Below are positions 46,888-56,858 of a DNA stretch of 64,000 nucleotides, piece by piece; the first letter of the stretch is position 1, and every line of letters starts with the position of its first letter. The position numbers and the translations under genes are program-made. Origin of the DNA: Variovorax sp. OV700. Lineage in GTDB: Bacteria > Pseudomonadota > Gammaproteobacteria > Burkholderiales > Burkholderiaceae_C. Below the pieces are notes generated by a model. That model searched no databases and was not told the origin of the DNA. It saw nothing but the letters and a program-made list of their open reading frames with translations. The stretch is taken from contig NZ_FNDR01000005.1 of assembly GCF_900099805.1 (NCBI RefSeq), positions 434,001 through 498,000 of the forward strand, given 5' to 3'.

Positions 46888-48402
46888 ATGGAAATCTTCA
46901 ACGCACTCATGACGGGTTTCGCCGCGGCGATCACCCCTGTCAATCTGCTCTGGTGCCTGGTGGGCTGTGCCCTCGGCACGGCCGTTGGCGTGCTGCCGGG
47001 CATCGGGCCCGCTGTGGCGGTTGCCATGCTGCTGCCGATCACGGGCAAGGTCGAGATCACGGCCTCGATGATCTTCTTCTCGGGCATCTACTACGGCGCC
47101 ATGTACGGCGGTTCGACCACGTCGATCCTGCTCAACACGCCGGGTGAGACGGCCAGCATGGTCACGGCCATGGAAGGCAACAAGATGGCCAAGAGCGGAC
47201 GGGCGGGCGCTGCGCTCGCGACCGCCGCCATCGGCTCCTTCGTGGCCGGCACCATCGCCACGGTCATCGTCACGCTGTTCGCACCCTTCGTGGCCGAGTT
47301 CGCCGTGAAGCTCGGGCCGCCCGAGTATTTCCTGCTGATGCTGCTGGCCTTCACCACGGTGAGCGCGGTGCTGGGCAAGAGCACGTTGCGCGGCATGACG
47401 GCGCTGTTCATCGGCCTGGCGGCCGGCTGCGTCGGCCTCGACCAGATCTCGGGCCAGGGCCGGTACACCGGCGGCGTGCCAGAACTGCTCGACGGCATCG
47501 AGATCGTGCTGGTGGCCGTGGGCCTGTTTGCGGTGGCCGAAGTGCTGTACGCCGTGCTCTACGAGGGCAAGGTGGTCGAAGGCCAGAACAGGCTGAGCCG
47601 CGTCCACATGACCAAGCGCGACTGGAAACGCTCGATCCCGGCATGGTTGCGCGGCACCGCCATCGGCACGCCGTTCGGCTGCATTCCCGCCGGCGGCACC
47701 GAGATCCCGACTTTCCTGAGCTACGCGATGGAAAAGAAACTGGCCAAGAACCCGGAAGACAAGGCCGAGTTCGGTACCGCTGGCGCCATCGAAGGCGTGG
47801 CCGGCCCCGAAGCCGCCAACAACGCCACGGTGACCGCCGCGCTGATTCCGCTGCTCACGCTGGGCATTCCGACGTCGAACACCACCGCCATCCTGCTCGG
47901 CGCGTTCCAGAACTACGGTATCCAGCCGGGACCGCAGTTGTTCACCACCTCGGCTGCCCTGGTGTGGGCACTGATCGCGTCGCTCTACATCGGCAACGTG
48001 ATGCTGCTGGTGCTGAACCTGCCGATGGTCGGCCTGTGGGTCAAGCTGCTGAAGATTCCGAAGCCGCAGCTCTATGCGGGCATCTTGATCTTCGCGACGG
48101 TGGGTGCCTACGGCATGCGCCAGAGCGCGTTCGACCTGTTCCTGCTGTACGGGATCGGCCTGCTCGGCGTGGTGATGCGGCGCTTCGACTTTCCGACCGC
48201 TCCTGTGGTGGTGGGCATGATTCTGGGGCCGCTCGCTGAAGCGCAGTTGCGCAACGCCATGTCGATCGGTGAGGGCAGTGCTGTGGTGTTCTTCCAGCGG
48301 CCTATGTCGATCACGCTGGTGGTCATCATTGTGGCTGTGCTGGTGTTGCCGCGTGTGGCTAAGCGCATGAGTGAGCGGAAGTTGGCTCGGTTGGCGGTTT
48401 GA
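46888..48402 (+). CDS. tctA: TctA, large membrane subunit
   Basis: The 504-residue permease has about 11-12 membrane helices. The family motifs [19 protein letters not shown] and [15 protein letters not shown] near the N-terminus, and the repeated-half motif [18 protein letters not shown], are characteristic. I chose the ATG at 46888, one base past the tctB stop. It is convergent with the RND operon. Confidence 0.95.
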   Translation: MEIFNALMTGFAAAITPVNLLWCLVGCALGTAVGVLPGIGPAVAVAMLLPITGKVEITASMIFFSGIYYGAMYGGSTTSILLNTPGETASMVTAMEGNKMAKSGRAGAALATAAIGSFVAGTIATVIVTLFAPFVAEFAVKLGPPEYFLLMLLAFTTVSAVLGKSTLRGMTALFIGLAAGCVGLDQISGQGRYTGGVPELLDGIEIVLVAVGLFAVAEVLYAVLYEGKVVEGQNRLSRVHMTKRDWKRSIPAWLRGTAIGTPFGCIPAGGTEIPTFLSYAMEKKLAKNPEDKAEFGTAGAIEGVAGPEAANNATVTAALIPLLTLGIPTSNTTAILLGAFQNYGIQPGPQLFTTSAALVWALIASLYIGNVMLLVLNLPMVGLWVKLLKIPKPQLYAGILIFATVGAYGMRQSAFDLFLLYGIGLLGVVMRRFDFPTAPVVVGMILGPLAEAQLRNAMSIGEGSAVVFFQRPMSITLVVIIVAVLVLPRVAKRMSERKLARLAV

Positions 48403-48463
48403 CTCTTCCTGCCCTCGTTTGAGGGCGGGAAGGACAGTTGCTTCTAATACCGCTGCGCGGCGC

Positions 48464-48505
48464 TTGCTTCCCGAGGCCGGGGCGACACCCGGCCTCGGGA
48501 AGCAA
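48464..48505. terminator. Perfect 18-bp inverted repeat between convergent operons
   Basis: TTGCTTCCCGAGGCCGGG (48464-48481), loop GCGACA, then its exact complement (48488-48505). An outer pair CGCTGCG/CGCAGCG extends the structure. It lies between the tctA and RND stop codons. No T-run follows closely on either strand, so it may stop transcription inefficiently or protect 3' ends; a mobile repeat origin is also possible. Confidence 0.6.
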
Positions 48506-48529
48506 ACGACACGCAGCGTTAAAAAAGCG

Positions 48530-51500
48530 TCAACCAGCCGTCCGCTCCACCAGGTCATCATCAATATGCGGATCAGCCGGCTGCCCCCGAACCTTCCGCA
48601 CAGTCCGCCGAATCCAATGCTCGATGTCGTCCACATAAGTGAACACAGCCGGCACCACCAGCAGACTTAGCACGGTCGACGTGATCAGCCCACCGATCAC
48701 CGCCATCGCCATCGGCGACCGGAAGCTCGAATCGGCCGCGCCAAGGCCCACGGCAATCGGCAGCATGCCCGCACCCATCGCCAGGGTGGTCATGATGATG
48801 GGCCGGGCGCGCTTGTGGCAGGCATCGCGCAGGGCCTCCCAGCGGGTCATGCCGTGGTCGCGGCGCGCCACGATGGCGTACTCCACCAGCAGGATCGAGT
48901 TCTTGGTGGCAACGCCCATCAGCATGATCAACCCGATCAGCGACGGCATCGAAAGCGCCTTCTGGCCGATGAGCAGGCCCACGAAGGCACCGCCGAGCGC
49001 CAGGGGCAGTGCGCAAAGAATCGTCACCGGATGCAGGAAGTCCTTGAACAGCAGCACCAGCACGATGTAGATGCACAGCACGCCCGTGAGCATCGCAAGG
49101 CCGAAGCTCGCGAACAGCTCGGTCATCACTTCCGCGTCGCCCACCTCGGTCACGCGCACGCCGGGCGGCAGTTTCTGGATCGAGGGCAGCGCCGTCACTG
49201 CGGTCTTGGCATCGCCGAGCCCGACGCCCGAAAGCTCGATCTCGAAGTTGACGTTGCGCGAGCGGTCATAGCGATCAATGACGGCCGGGCCGCCTTCCAT
49301 CGTCAATGAAGCCACCTGGCTCAGCATCACCGGTCCGCGCGCGCCGGGTACCGAAAGGCGGCCGAGCAGGTCGAGATTCTGCCGTGCCGAGTCTTCTAGC
49401 TTCACCACGATGGGCACCTGCCGCTGCGCAAGGTTGAGCTTGGCCAGCGCCTGGTCGTAGTCGCCGAGCGTGGCCACGCGCAGCGTCTCGGCGATGGCTG
49501 AACTGGTCACGCCCAGGTCGGCGGCGCGTGCGAAGTCGGGGCGCACAGCGATCTCGGGGCGCACCAGGCTCGCGGTCGAGGTGATGTTGCCGAGGCCGGG
49601 AACCGTGCGCAGGTCTTTCTCGACCGCGCTGGCCGCACTGGCCAGCGCCGCCGGGTCTTCACCGGTGAGCGCGAGGATGTATTTTTCGCCCGAACCGCCG
49701 AGGCCCACGGTGCTGCGCACGCCGGGCAGGGTTTCAAGCGCCGTGCGAATCTGGTTTTCGATCACCTGTTTGCGCGGGCGGTCGCCGCGCTCGTCCAGCT
49801 TGATGGTCAGCGTGGCCTTGCGCGTTTCGGGTGTTCCGAAATTGGCGAAGGGATCGCCGCCCGCGCTGCCGCCCGCCACGGTGGTGTAGACGCTTTTCAC
49901 GTGCTTGATCTGCATCACGCGGCGCCGCGTTTCTTCCGCGGCCGCAGTGGTCTGGGCGAGCGTGGAGCCGGGTGCGAGCGAGAGGTAGATCTGCGTCTGC
50001 GAGTTGTCGTCCGGCGGAATGAAGCCGGTCTTCAGCAGCGGGATCATCGCCAGCGAACCGAAGAAGAAGAGGGTGGCGAGCACCATCGTCTTGAAGCGAT
50101 GGTGCGTGCTCCATTCGACGGCGCGCATGTAGGCGGTGAGCCAGCGCGGCTCCTTTTCGGCGCCGACGACCGGCTTCAGGATGTAGGCCGCCATCATGGG
50201 CGTGAGCACCCGCGCCACCACCAGCGACGCGAACACCGCCAGCGAGGCCGTCCAGCCGAACTGCTTGAAGAACTTGCCGGCCACGCCGCTCATGAAGGCC
50301 GTGGGCAGGAACACCGCGATCAGCGTGAATGTGGTGGCGATCACCGCCAGGCCGATTTCGTCGGCCGCCTCCATGGCCGCCTCGTAAGGCGACTTGCCCA
50401 TGCGCAGGTGGCGCACGATGTTTTCCACCTCCACGATGGCGTCGTCCACCAATATGCCGACCACCAGCGAGAGCGCGAGCAGCGAGATCACGTTGACCGA
50501 GAAGCCCAGCAGGTGCATGCCGATGAAGGCCGGGATCACGGACATGGGCAGTGCCACCGCCGAGACGAAAGTGGCGCGCCAGTCGCGCAGGAACAGCCAC
50601 ACCACGATCACCGCCAGGATGGCGCCTTCATACAAGAGGTGCAGCGAGCCGTCGTACTCCTCTTCCACCGGGTCGACGAAGTTGAAGGCTTCCGTCAACT
50701 CGATGTCGGGGCGCTGCACGCGCAGGTCGGCCAGCGCTTTTTGAATGGCGCGGCCCACCTCCACTTCGCTGGCGCCGCGGCTGCGGGCCACTTCGAAGCC
50801 GACCACCGGTTTTCCGTTGAGCAGCGCGGCGGCGCGCGGTTCGGCGATGGTGTCGCTGATTCGCGCCACCTGGTCGAGCCGCACGCGTCGGCCATCGGAG
50901 AGCGCAATCTGCATGTCGGCGAGCTGGTCGGCCGACTGCACGGTGGCCATGGTGCGCACCGGCTGCTCGCTGCCGCCCAGGTCGATGCGGCCACCGGCGC
51001 TTTCGGTCTGCACCTGGCGCAGCTGGCGCGAGATGTCGGCCGCCGAGGCGCCCAGCGCCTGCAGCTTGGCCGGATCGAGGTCGACATGCACCTGGCGCGT
51101 GACGCCACCCACGCGGTTCACCGCACCCACGCCCGGAAGCGCGAGCAGTTTCTTGGTGATGTCGTTGTCCACGTACCAGCTCAGCGCCTCGATGTCCATG
51201 CGCGCCGAGGCGATGGTGAAAGCCAGCACCGGCTGGGCCGCGAAGTCGAGTTTGGTGACCACCGGGTCGCGCACGTCGGCCGGCAGGTCGGCGCGCACGC
51301 GCTGCACCGCGGACCGCACGTCGTCCACGGCCTCCTGCACCGGCTTCTCGAGCCGGAACTCGACGATCAGCGTGGCGGCGCCGTCCTGCACCTTGGTGGT
51401 GATGTGCTTCAGGCCCTGCACCGTGGCAATGGAGTTCTCGAGCTTGCGCGCGACGTCGGTCTCCAACTGCGAAGGCGCGGCCCCGGGCAGCGCCGCCGAG

Positions 51501-51640
51501 ACCGTCACGGTCGGCAGGTCGATGTCCGGAAAGTTCTGCACCTTCATCGCGTTGAACGACAGCAGCCCACCGAAGGTGAGCAGCACGAACAGCATCACCG
51601 CCGGAATCGGGTTGCGGATGGACCATGCGGAAACATTCAT
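48530..51640 (-). CDS. RND-family efflux pump, inner-membrane transporter
   Basis: The 1036-residue HAE1-type pump has the classic double layout: helix 1 at about 10-30, a large periplasmic loop, helices at about 335-560, a second loop, then six helices to the C-terminus. The proton-relay aspartates sit in VVGILVDDAIVEVENIVRH, and FPDIDLPTVTVSAALPGA is the porter-domain start. Substrate unknown. The start overlaps the adaptor stop by 4 bp. Confidence 0.93.
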   Translation of the reverse strand: MNVSAWSIRNPIPAVMLFVLLTFGGLLSFNAMKVQNFPDIDLPTVTVSAALPGAAPSQLETDVARKLENSIATVQGLKHITTKVQDGAATLIVEFRLEKPVQEAVDDVRSAVQRVRADLPADVRDPVVTKLDFAAQPVLAFTIASARMDIEALSWYVDNDITKKLLALPGVGAVNRVGGVTRQVHVDLDPAKLQALGASAADISRQLRQVQTESAGGRIDLGGSEQPVRTMATVQSADQLADMQIALSDGRRVRLDQVARISDTIAEPRAAALLNGKPVVGFEVARSRGASEVEVGRAIQKALADLRVQRPDIELTEAFNFVDPVEEEYDGSLHLLYEGAILAVIVVWLFLRDWRATFVSAVALPMSVIPAFIGMHLLGFSVNVISLLALSLVVGILVDDAIVEVENIVRHLRMGKSPYEAAMEAADEIGLAVIATTFTLIAVFLPTAFMSGVAGKFFKQFGWTASLAVFASLVVARVLTPMMAAYILKPVVGAEKEPRWLTAYMRAVEWSTHHRFKTMVLATLFFFGSLAMIPLLKTGFIPPDDNSQTQIYLSLAPGSTLAQTTAAAEETRRRVMQIKHVKSVYTTVAGGSAGGDPFANFGTPETRKATLTIKLDERGDRPRKQVIENQIRTALETLPGVRSTVGLGGSGEKYILALTGEDPAALASAASAVEKDLRTVPGLGNITSTASLVRPEIAVRPDFARAADLGVTSSAIAETLRVATLGDYDQALAKLNLAQRQVPIVVKLEDSARQNLDLLGRLSVPGARGPVMLSQVASLTMEGGPAVIDRYDRSRNVNFEIELSGVGLGDAKTAVTALPSIQKLPPGVRVTEVGDAEVMTELFASFGLAMLTGVLCIYIVLVLLFKDFLHPVTILCALPLALGGAFVGLLIGQKALSMPSLIGLIMLMGVATKNSILLVEYAIVARRDHGMTRWEALRDACHKRARPIIMTTLAMGAGMLPIAVGLGAADSSFRSPMAMAVIGGLITSTVLSLLVVPAVFTYVDDIEHWIRRTVRKVRGQPADPHIDDDLVERTAG

Positions 51641-52869
51641 GGACGTACCTTCGTTTCGTTCGCGCCCTGCCTGCCCGCGGCGGCCGAGGCGGCCGATGCA
51701 GCGGGCTGGGCACCTGCGGTTGCCGGCGCGGGCGCCGCCACCACGCGCACCAGGTCGCCGTCATTCAGGAAGCCGGCCCCTTGCACCACGATCTGCGCGC
51801 CTTCGGGCAGCGCGCTGGTGATCTCGACGCGCTCACCGACGCGGCGGCCGGTCTGCACCTTGAGCTGCGCCACGCGGTTGTCGGGCAGCAGCATGAAGAC
51901 GTTGTTGAAGCCGTCGCGCGGAACGATGGAGGTCTGCGGCACGGTGGGCGCCGAGCTGCGGCCGAGCTCGAAGTCGCCGCGCGCGAACATGCCGGCCTTG
52001 ATGCCGGTGTTCTGCTGCACGTTCGGCAGGTCGACGTAGACCAGCGCCGCGCGCGTTTGCGGATCGACCGTGGGCGCGATGCTGCGCACCTTGCCGCGCA
52101 CCTGCGCGCCGCTGGCGCTGACCACGAAGGCCGTGGTGCCCACCGCGATGCGGCTGAGCTCGGCCGAGGTGACCTCGGCGCGCCATTCGAGTCGGCCTTG
52201 GCGGATTAGCCGGAACAGCTCGGTGCCGGAGGCCACCACGCTGCCGACCGTGGCGGTGCGCGATGAGATCACGCCGTCGTCGGGGGCCAGCACCTGCGTG
52301 TTGCGCCCGCGAACCTGCTGCGCGGTAAGCACGGCTTCGGCGGCCTCGACGCGTGCCTTGGCGGTCTGCTCGGCGGTCTGGTACTGGTTGATCTGCTGCT
52401 GGCTCAGCGCGCCGGTGGCCTGCAGCGTGCGGGCGCGCGCCGCGTTGCCGGCTGCGTCGGCGGCGGTGGCCCTGGCTTCGGCGAGCGAGGCACGCGATTG
52501 CGCGATGTCTGCTTGCACGGTCTCGGGCGAGAAGACGGCGAGCACCTGACCCTTCTTGACCACGTCGCCCACGTTCACGCGCACTTCAGCGAGCCGGAGC
52601 CCGGTGGACTCGGAGCCCACGATGGCCTCCTGCCAGGCGGCCACGTTGCCGTTGGCCGCAAGGGTCTGCGTGAGCTCGGTGAGTTCGGGCTTGGCGACCG
52701 TGACCGTCAACGTCGGCCGAGCAGCCGGGGCACCCGCCTTGTCCTTGGCGACCGCCGCCGGGGTGCCGGGCTCGCTCGCTGGCTTGCGTGTCAGCCACAC
52801 GACCGCCGCAACGACGATGACGAGCGCCAGCAGCGCGATGGCGAGGGTGGAGCGTTTGATACTTTTCAT
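51637..52869 (-). CDS. RND periplasmic adaptor (membrane fusion protein)
   Basis: The 410-residue HlyD/AcrA-type protein has an N-terminal membrane anchor (about 8-26), split lipoyl halves (SESTGLRLAEVRVNVGDVVKKG and QVLAPDDGVISSRTATVGSVV), a helical hairpin between them (about 115-185), a beta-barrel domain, and an Ala/Pro-rich tail. There is no lipobox. I chose the ATG at 52869, which overlaps the outer membrane factor stop. Confidence 0.92.
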   Translation of the reverse strand: MKSIKRSTLAIALLALVIVVAAVVWLTRKPASEPGTPAAVAKDKAGAPAARPTLTVTVAKPELTELTQTLAANGNVAAWQEAIVGSESTGLRLAEVRVNVGDVVKKGQVLAVFSPETVQADIAQSRASLAEARATAADAAGNAARARTLQATGALSQQQINQYQTAEQTAKARVEAAEAVLTAQQVRGRNTQVLAPDDGVISSRTATVGSVVASGTELFRLIRQGRLEWRAEVTSAELSRIAVGTTAFVVSASGAQVRGKVRSIAPTVDPQTRAALVYVDLPNVQQNTGIKAGMFARGDFELGRSSAPTVPQTSIVPRDGFNNVFMLLPDNRVAQLKVQTGRRVGERVEITSALPEGAQIVVQGAGFLNDGDLVRVVAAPAPATAGAQPAASAASAAAGRQGANETKVRP

Positions 52870-54359
52870 GGCGACGTCGCGACCTTGGCGGCCGGGTTGG
52901 AAGTCATCGAGGGCGATCCGGGGCGGGCCCAGCCACCGCCCATCGAGCGGTAGAGCGCAACCCAGGCTTGGGCCCGTTCGCGCTGCAGCGAGACGCGCGC
53001 GGTTTGCGCGGCAAAGAGGGTGCGGCGCGAATCCTCGAGTTCGAACAGGCTGGCCAATCCGCTCTGGTAGCGGGCCTGTGTGGCGTCGAAGGAAGCCTGA
53101 TAGTTCTTCACAGCGGAATCGGCGTCGGTGGCGCGCGCATCGGTGGCGTCGAGATTGACCAGTGCTTCTTCGACCTCGCGCACCGCTTGTCGCACGTTCG
53201 CGCGGTAGAGCGACACGGCTTCGGTGTAGCGCGCCTTGGCCGCATCGCTGTTGGCCGCGCGTGCGCCGCCGTCGAGCAGCGGGACGGTGAGCGACACCGG
53301 GCCAATCGACCAGGTGTCGAGCGACGCCCGAAAGCCGCTGGTGCGGATCTGCATGCGGCCGATGGAGCCCGAGATGCTGAGCTTGGGATAGCGCTCGGCT
53401 TCGGCGGAGCCCACGTCCGCGCTGGCCGATGCCACGCCGAGTTCGGTCGCATACACGTCGGGCCGCTGCGAGATGGCTTCGGCCGGCACGCTGGCGATGC
53501 TGCCCACCACCGGCAGCGCACGCTGCGCGGGGGAGGCGGCCAGCTTCTGTTCGAGCGTGGGCTCGTCGATGCCGCTGAGCGCCACCAGCGCCTTGCGCTG
53601 CACCGCGCACTGGGCGCGCTGCTGCGTGAGGCGGCCCGAGGCGTCCGAGGCGCTGGCGCGCGCCAGCGCGGCGTCGGCCGGGGCAGTGAAACCGGCGCGC
53701 GCCGACAGGTCCGTGAGGCGCGCGGTTTCGCCGCGCGATTTCGCATCCGATTCGGCCACGCGCAGCTGCTGCTGGCAGGCGCGTTCAGCGAAGTACGCAT
53801 TGGCCGTTTCGGCCGCGACGGCCACGCGCGCGTCATGCCATTTGGCGGTGGCGCTGCTGAGCTTCTGCTCGGCCGAATCGCGGTCGGAGCGCAGGCGGCC
53901 GAACAGGTCGATCTCCCATCTGGATTGCAAGCCGGCCTGCAGCGTGGTCACCGGCGCGATGGCCGCGCTGGCGCTGGTGGACGAGGAGGCCGTCGTGCCG
54001 CCTGAGCCGAAGGAAGAGCCCGAGACACCGCGGCTGGCCGACAGCGTGCCATCCAGGTTGGGCAGCAGCGCCGCGCCGGCCTGCACGCGCGTGGAGCGCG
54101 CCTCGGCCACGCGCGCAGCGGCGCTCGCGAGGTTGGGGCTTGCGGTTTCGGCCGCAGCAATCAGTTCGACCAGCAGCGGGTCGTCGAGCTGGCGCCACCA
54201 GTCGGCCAGCGAAGCCACCGAGCCGCCGTGGGGCAGCGGCGCATGCCACTGCGCGGGGAACGGCGCCTCCACCGTGGCCGGCGGGCGCGTCAGGCCGCAG
54301 CCGGCCAGGCCCACACCGAGCGGCAGGCACACGGCGGCAATCCATCGAAGTCGTCTCAT
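52866..54359 (-). CDS. RND outer membrane factor (NodT/OprM-type lipoprotein)
   Basis: The 497-residue TolC-like lipoprotein has a lipobox GLAGC (mature Cys21). Two outer-membrane-efflux repeats are visible, with RWEIDLFGRLRSDRDSAEQ in the first and VPLLDGGARAANSDAAKARY in the second. It completes the tripartite pump. It overlaps both the TetR stop and the adaptor start by 4 bp. Confidence 0.92.
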   Translation of the reverse strand: MRRLRWIAAVCLPLGVGLAGCGLTRPPATVEAPFPAQWHAPLPHGGSVASLADWWRQLDDPLLVELIAAAETASPNLASAAARVAEARSTRVQAGAALLPNLDGTLSASRGVSGSSFGSGGTTASSSTSASAAIAPVTTLQAGLQSRWEIDLFGRLRSDRDSAEQKLSSATAKWHDARVAVAAETANAYFAERACQQQLRVAESDAKSRGETARLTDLSARAGFTAPADAALARASASDASGRLTQQRAQCAVQRKALVALSGIDEPTLEQKLAASPAQRALPVVGSIASVPAEAISQRPDVYATELGVASASADVGSAEAERYPKLSISGSIGRMQIRTSGFRASLDTWSIGPVSLTVPLLDGGARAANSDAAKARYTEAVSLYRANVRQAVREVEEALVNLDATDARATDADSAVKNYQASFDATQARYQSGLASLFELEDSRRTLFAAQTARVSLQRERAQAWVALYRSMGGGWARPGSPSMTSNPAAKVATSP

Positions 54360-55081
54360 GTCTTCTTTCTCCCGGAACGGGCAGCAGGTACGGCCGTGGG
54401 CTTGGCAATCGCTTTGCGGCGCAGGACTTCCGCCTCGACCAGCGCAACGGCATAGCCCGTGAGGCGTTGCGCCCATGCGTCCACATTTTTCGGAGTGTTC
54501 AGCAGTGAAGGGCGTATGGCGTCGACCAGATCCTGGCTCACGAAAAGCTGCACCGCGAGCCCGGTGATGGCGAAGGTCAGGCGGTGCACGTCGTCGTCGG
54601 GCCGCGCAAGACCCAGGCGGCGGCACAGCACGCCGGCAATCGCAATGTGTGGCGCCTTGATGTCGCGCTCGAATTCCTTGGCCCACTGGCTGGTGGGCTC
54701 GAGCATCTCACGCATGTGCAGCTGGATGCATTGCCGAACGATCTCGCCCTGCTTGAGCGGCTCGACCATGCGGGTGAAGAAGATGCGCAGTGCTTCTTCC
54801 ATCGGCAGATCGGGCGCGTCGTACAGCGAAACGAAATCTCCGGCATTGCCGCCCATCGGTTCGCCGAAGGTGGCGGCATACAAACCGGCCTTGTCGCCGA
54901 AGTAGTAGCTGATGGCCGAGATGTTGACGTCCGCCGCGCGCGCGATCTCGCGGGTCGAGGTCTTGGCGTAGCCGTTGGCCGCAAAGAGGGCCAGGGCGGC
55001 GTAGAGAAGGCGCTGGCGCGCTTCGACGCCGTCGCTGCGCGGCGCGCGGGCGGAAATGGCTTGCAGGGCAGGAGCGCTCAT
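54356..55081 (-). CDS. TetR-family regulator (CecR/DUF1956-like)
   Basis: The 241-residue regulator has an N-terminal helix-turn-helix (LALFAANGYAKTSTREIARA and ISYYFGDKAGLY) and a DUF1956/TetR_C_15-type ligand domain (FFTRMVEPLKQGEIVRQ). It is the first gene of the pump operon and overlaps the next gene by 4 bp, so repressor and pump are made from one message and autoregulation is likely. I chose the ATG at 55081; the TTG at 55111 is less likely. Confidence 0.88.
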   Translation of the reverse strand: MSAPALQAISARAPRSDGVEARQRLLYAALALFAANGYAKTSTREIARAADVNISAISYYFGDKAGLYAATFGEPMGGNAGDFVSLYDAPDLPMEEALRIFFTRMVEPLKQGEIVRQCIQLHMREMLEPTSQWAKEFERDIKAPHIAIAGVLCRRLGLARPDDDVHRLTFAITGLAVQLFVSQDLVDAIRPSLLNTPKNVDAWAQRLTGYAVALVEAEVLRRKAIAKPTAVPAARSGRKKT

Positions 55082-55161
55082 GCCGGCGATTAGACCATTG
55101 TGGGCAATCAAACGATTGATTTACTTATGCCAGCATGAGGGCTTTCTTCTGACTGTCCGGC

Positions 55162-55197
55162 CAATGCGCATTTTGGGCATTTTGCAAAGGCGCATTG
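55162..55197. promoter_or_regulatory. Inverted repeat abutting the sigma-54 activator start
   Basis: CAATGCGC at 55162-55169 and GCGCATTG at 55190-55197 form perfect 8-bp arms around a 20-bp spacer. The right arm touches the chosen ATG. In the 116-bp divergent gap with the tetR-pump operon it could be an operator for either gene. Transcriptional autoregulation is one reading. Confidence 0.45.
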
Positions 55198-56781
55198 ATG
55201 CTCGATTGGCAGGCGATTGATGCGCGCTACGATCCGCCCATGTCTGCTGTTCCGCCCGTTTCCGCACCGCCCGCTTTGCCAACTCTGCCTCTGGATGCCG
55301 ACGGCATCCTCGCGCTGGCGGCGCGATCGATGTTCCATCTGTTCTCTAGCATCAGCCAAGGCATGTTCCTGGTCGACCGCAGCGGGCGCATCGTGTGGGT
55401 CAACGAAGGTTACCGGCGCTTCCTGCCGGCGCTGGGCTTCTCGTCGATAGATGAGTTCATGGGCCACATGGTCGAGGACGTCATTCCCAACACGCAGATG
55501 CGGCGCGTGCTCGAAACCGGCGAGCCGATCCTCGTCGACCTGCTCACCAACAAGGCGGGTACTTTCGTTGTCAGCCGCATTCCGCTGCGTGCCGAAAGCG
55601 ATGGGCGCGAGGGCAGGGCGGGAGAGGTCATCGGCGCCATCGGCATCGTGCTGTTCGACCAGCCCGAAACCACGCTGCAGCCGCTCATCAGCAAGTTCGC
55701 TCTGCTGCAGCGCGACCTGGACGACGCACGGCGCGAGCTGGCGAGCCAGCGCAACAACCCGCTGTACCAGCACGCGGCCGACGGGCAGCGCCGCTCCAAG
55801 TACACCTTTGCCAGCTTCATCGGCAGCAGCCCCGCGGCGGTGGAGGTGAAGCGCCATGCGCGCCGCGCCGCACAGTCCACGAGCCCGGTGCTGCTGCTCG
55901 GCGAAACGGGCACCGGCAAGGAGCTGCTCGCGCATGCGATCCACGCATCGTCGGCGCGAGCCAAGGGGCAGTTCGTCAGCGTCAACATCGCGGCCGTGCC
56001 CGACACGCTGCTGGAGGCCGAATTCTTCGGTTTCGCGCCTGGAGCCTTCACGGGCGCCGATCGCCGCGGCCGCGAAGGCAAATTCAAGCTGGCCGACGGC
56101 GGCAGTCTTTTTCTCGACGAGATCGGCGACATGCCGCTCGGCCTGCAGGCCAAGCTGCTGCGAGCGCTGCAGGAAGGCGAGATCGAACCGCTCGGCTCCA
56201 ACAAGCTGGTGCCCTTCGATGCGCGCGTGATTGCCGCCACGTCGCGCGACCTGCCCGAGCTGGTGCGCCGCGGCCAATTCCGCGAAGACCTGTACTACCG
56301 CCTCAACGTGCTGCCGCTGCGCGTGCCGCCGCTGCGCGAGCGCCGCAGCGACATTCCGGCGCTGGTCGAGGCATTGGGCGAAGACATGGCGCTGCGCAGC
56401 GGCGAGGCGCCGCCCGAACTCACGCCCGATGCGCTGGCGCTCTTGGCCGGCCAGCACTGGCGTGGCAACATCCGCGAGCTGCGCAACGTGCTGGAGCAAG
56501 TGACCATGCGCAGCGACTCGCAGCGCATCGATGCGGCGCAGCTCGAACGCATCCTGCGCGAAGCGGGGCTGGATCAGATCGCGCCGCCCGATGTCCTGCA
56601 CTCGTCGGGCGACGAAGAGGCGGCGCTGCTGCGGCCGCTGGCGCAACAGGTTGCGGAACTGGAACAGAAAGCCATTGCCGCTGCGCTCGCGAGCACAGGC
56701 GGCAACAAGCTCGCGACCTCGCGGCTGCTCGGCATTTCACGCGCGACGCTGTATGAACGGATGACGAATCCGGTTCGCTGA
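55198..56781 (+). CDS. Sigma-54-dependent transcriptional activator with PAS domain
   Basis: The 527-residue enhancer-binding protein has a PAS sensor at about 45-155 (GMFLVDRSGRIVWVNEGYRR), an AAA+ domain at about 205-430, and a C-terminal Fis-type helix-turn-helix (about 490-527, SRLLGISRATLYERM). The AAA+ part has Walker A GETGTGKE (235-242), the sigma-54 contact loop GAFTGA (282-287) and Walker B SLFLDEIGD. The ATG at 55198 has AAAGG seven bases upstream; an ATG at 55240 lacks a ribosome site. It probably activates the downstream depolymerase/ABC operon through the palindrome and -24/-12 promoter found there. Confidence 0.92.
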   Translation: MLDWQAIDARYDPPMSAVPPVSAPPALPTLPLDADGILALAARSMFHLFSSISQGMFLVDRSGRIVWVNEGYRRFLPALGFSSIDEFMGHMVEDVIPNTQMRRVLETGEPILVDLLTNKAGTFVVSRIPLRAESDGREGRAGEVIGAIGIVLFDQPETTLQPLISKFALLQRDLDDARRELASQRNNPLYQHAADGQRRSKYTFASFIGSSPAAVEVKRHARRAAQSTSPVLLLGETGTGKELLAHAIHASSARAKGQFVSVNIAAVPDTLLEAEFFGFAPGAFTGADRRGREGKFKLADGGSLFLDEIGDMPLGLQAKLLRALQEGEIEPLGSNKLVPFDARVIAATSRDLPELVRRGQFREDLYYRLNVLPLRVPPLRERRSDIPALVEALGEDMALRSGEAPPELTPDALALLAGQHWRGNIRELRNVLEQVTMRSDSQRIDAAQLERILREAGLDQIAPPDVLHSSGDEEAALLRPLAQQVAELEQKAIAAALASTGGNKLATSRLLGISRATLYERMTNPVR

Positions 56782-56833
56782 AGCACTCGAATGATGGTGC
56801 GAGAGGGGGGCCGCCGGCGCAATGGCGGCAGCC

Positions 56834-56858
56834 AAAAAAAGACCCGCCGAAGCGGGTC
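56834..56858 (-). terminator. Terminator-like hairpin reading on the minus strand
   Basis: GACCCGC-CGAA-GCGGGTC (56841-56858) is preceded on the plus strand by seven A residues (56834-56840), so on the minus strand the stem is followed by TTTTTTT. No annotated minus-strand gene lies upstream of it. The rest of the 415-bp gap 56782-57196 holds the palindrome and promoter listed below. Confidence 0.6.
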
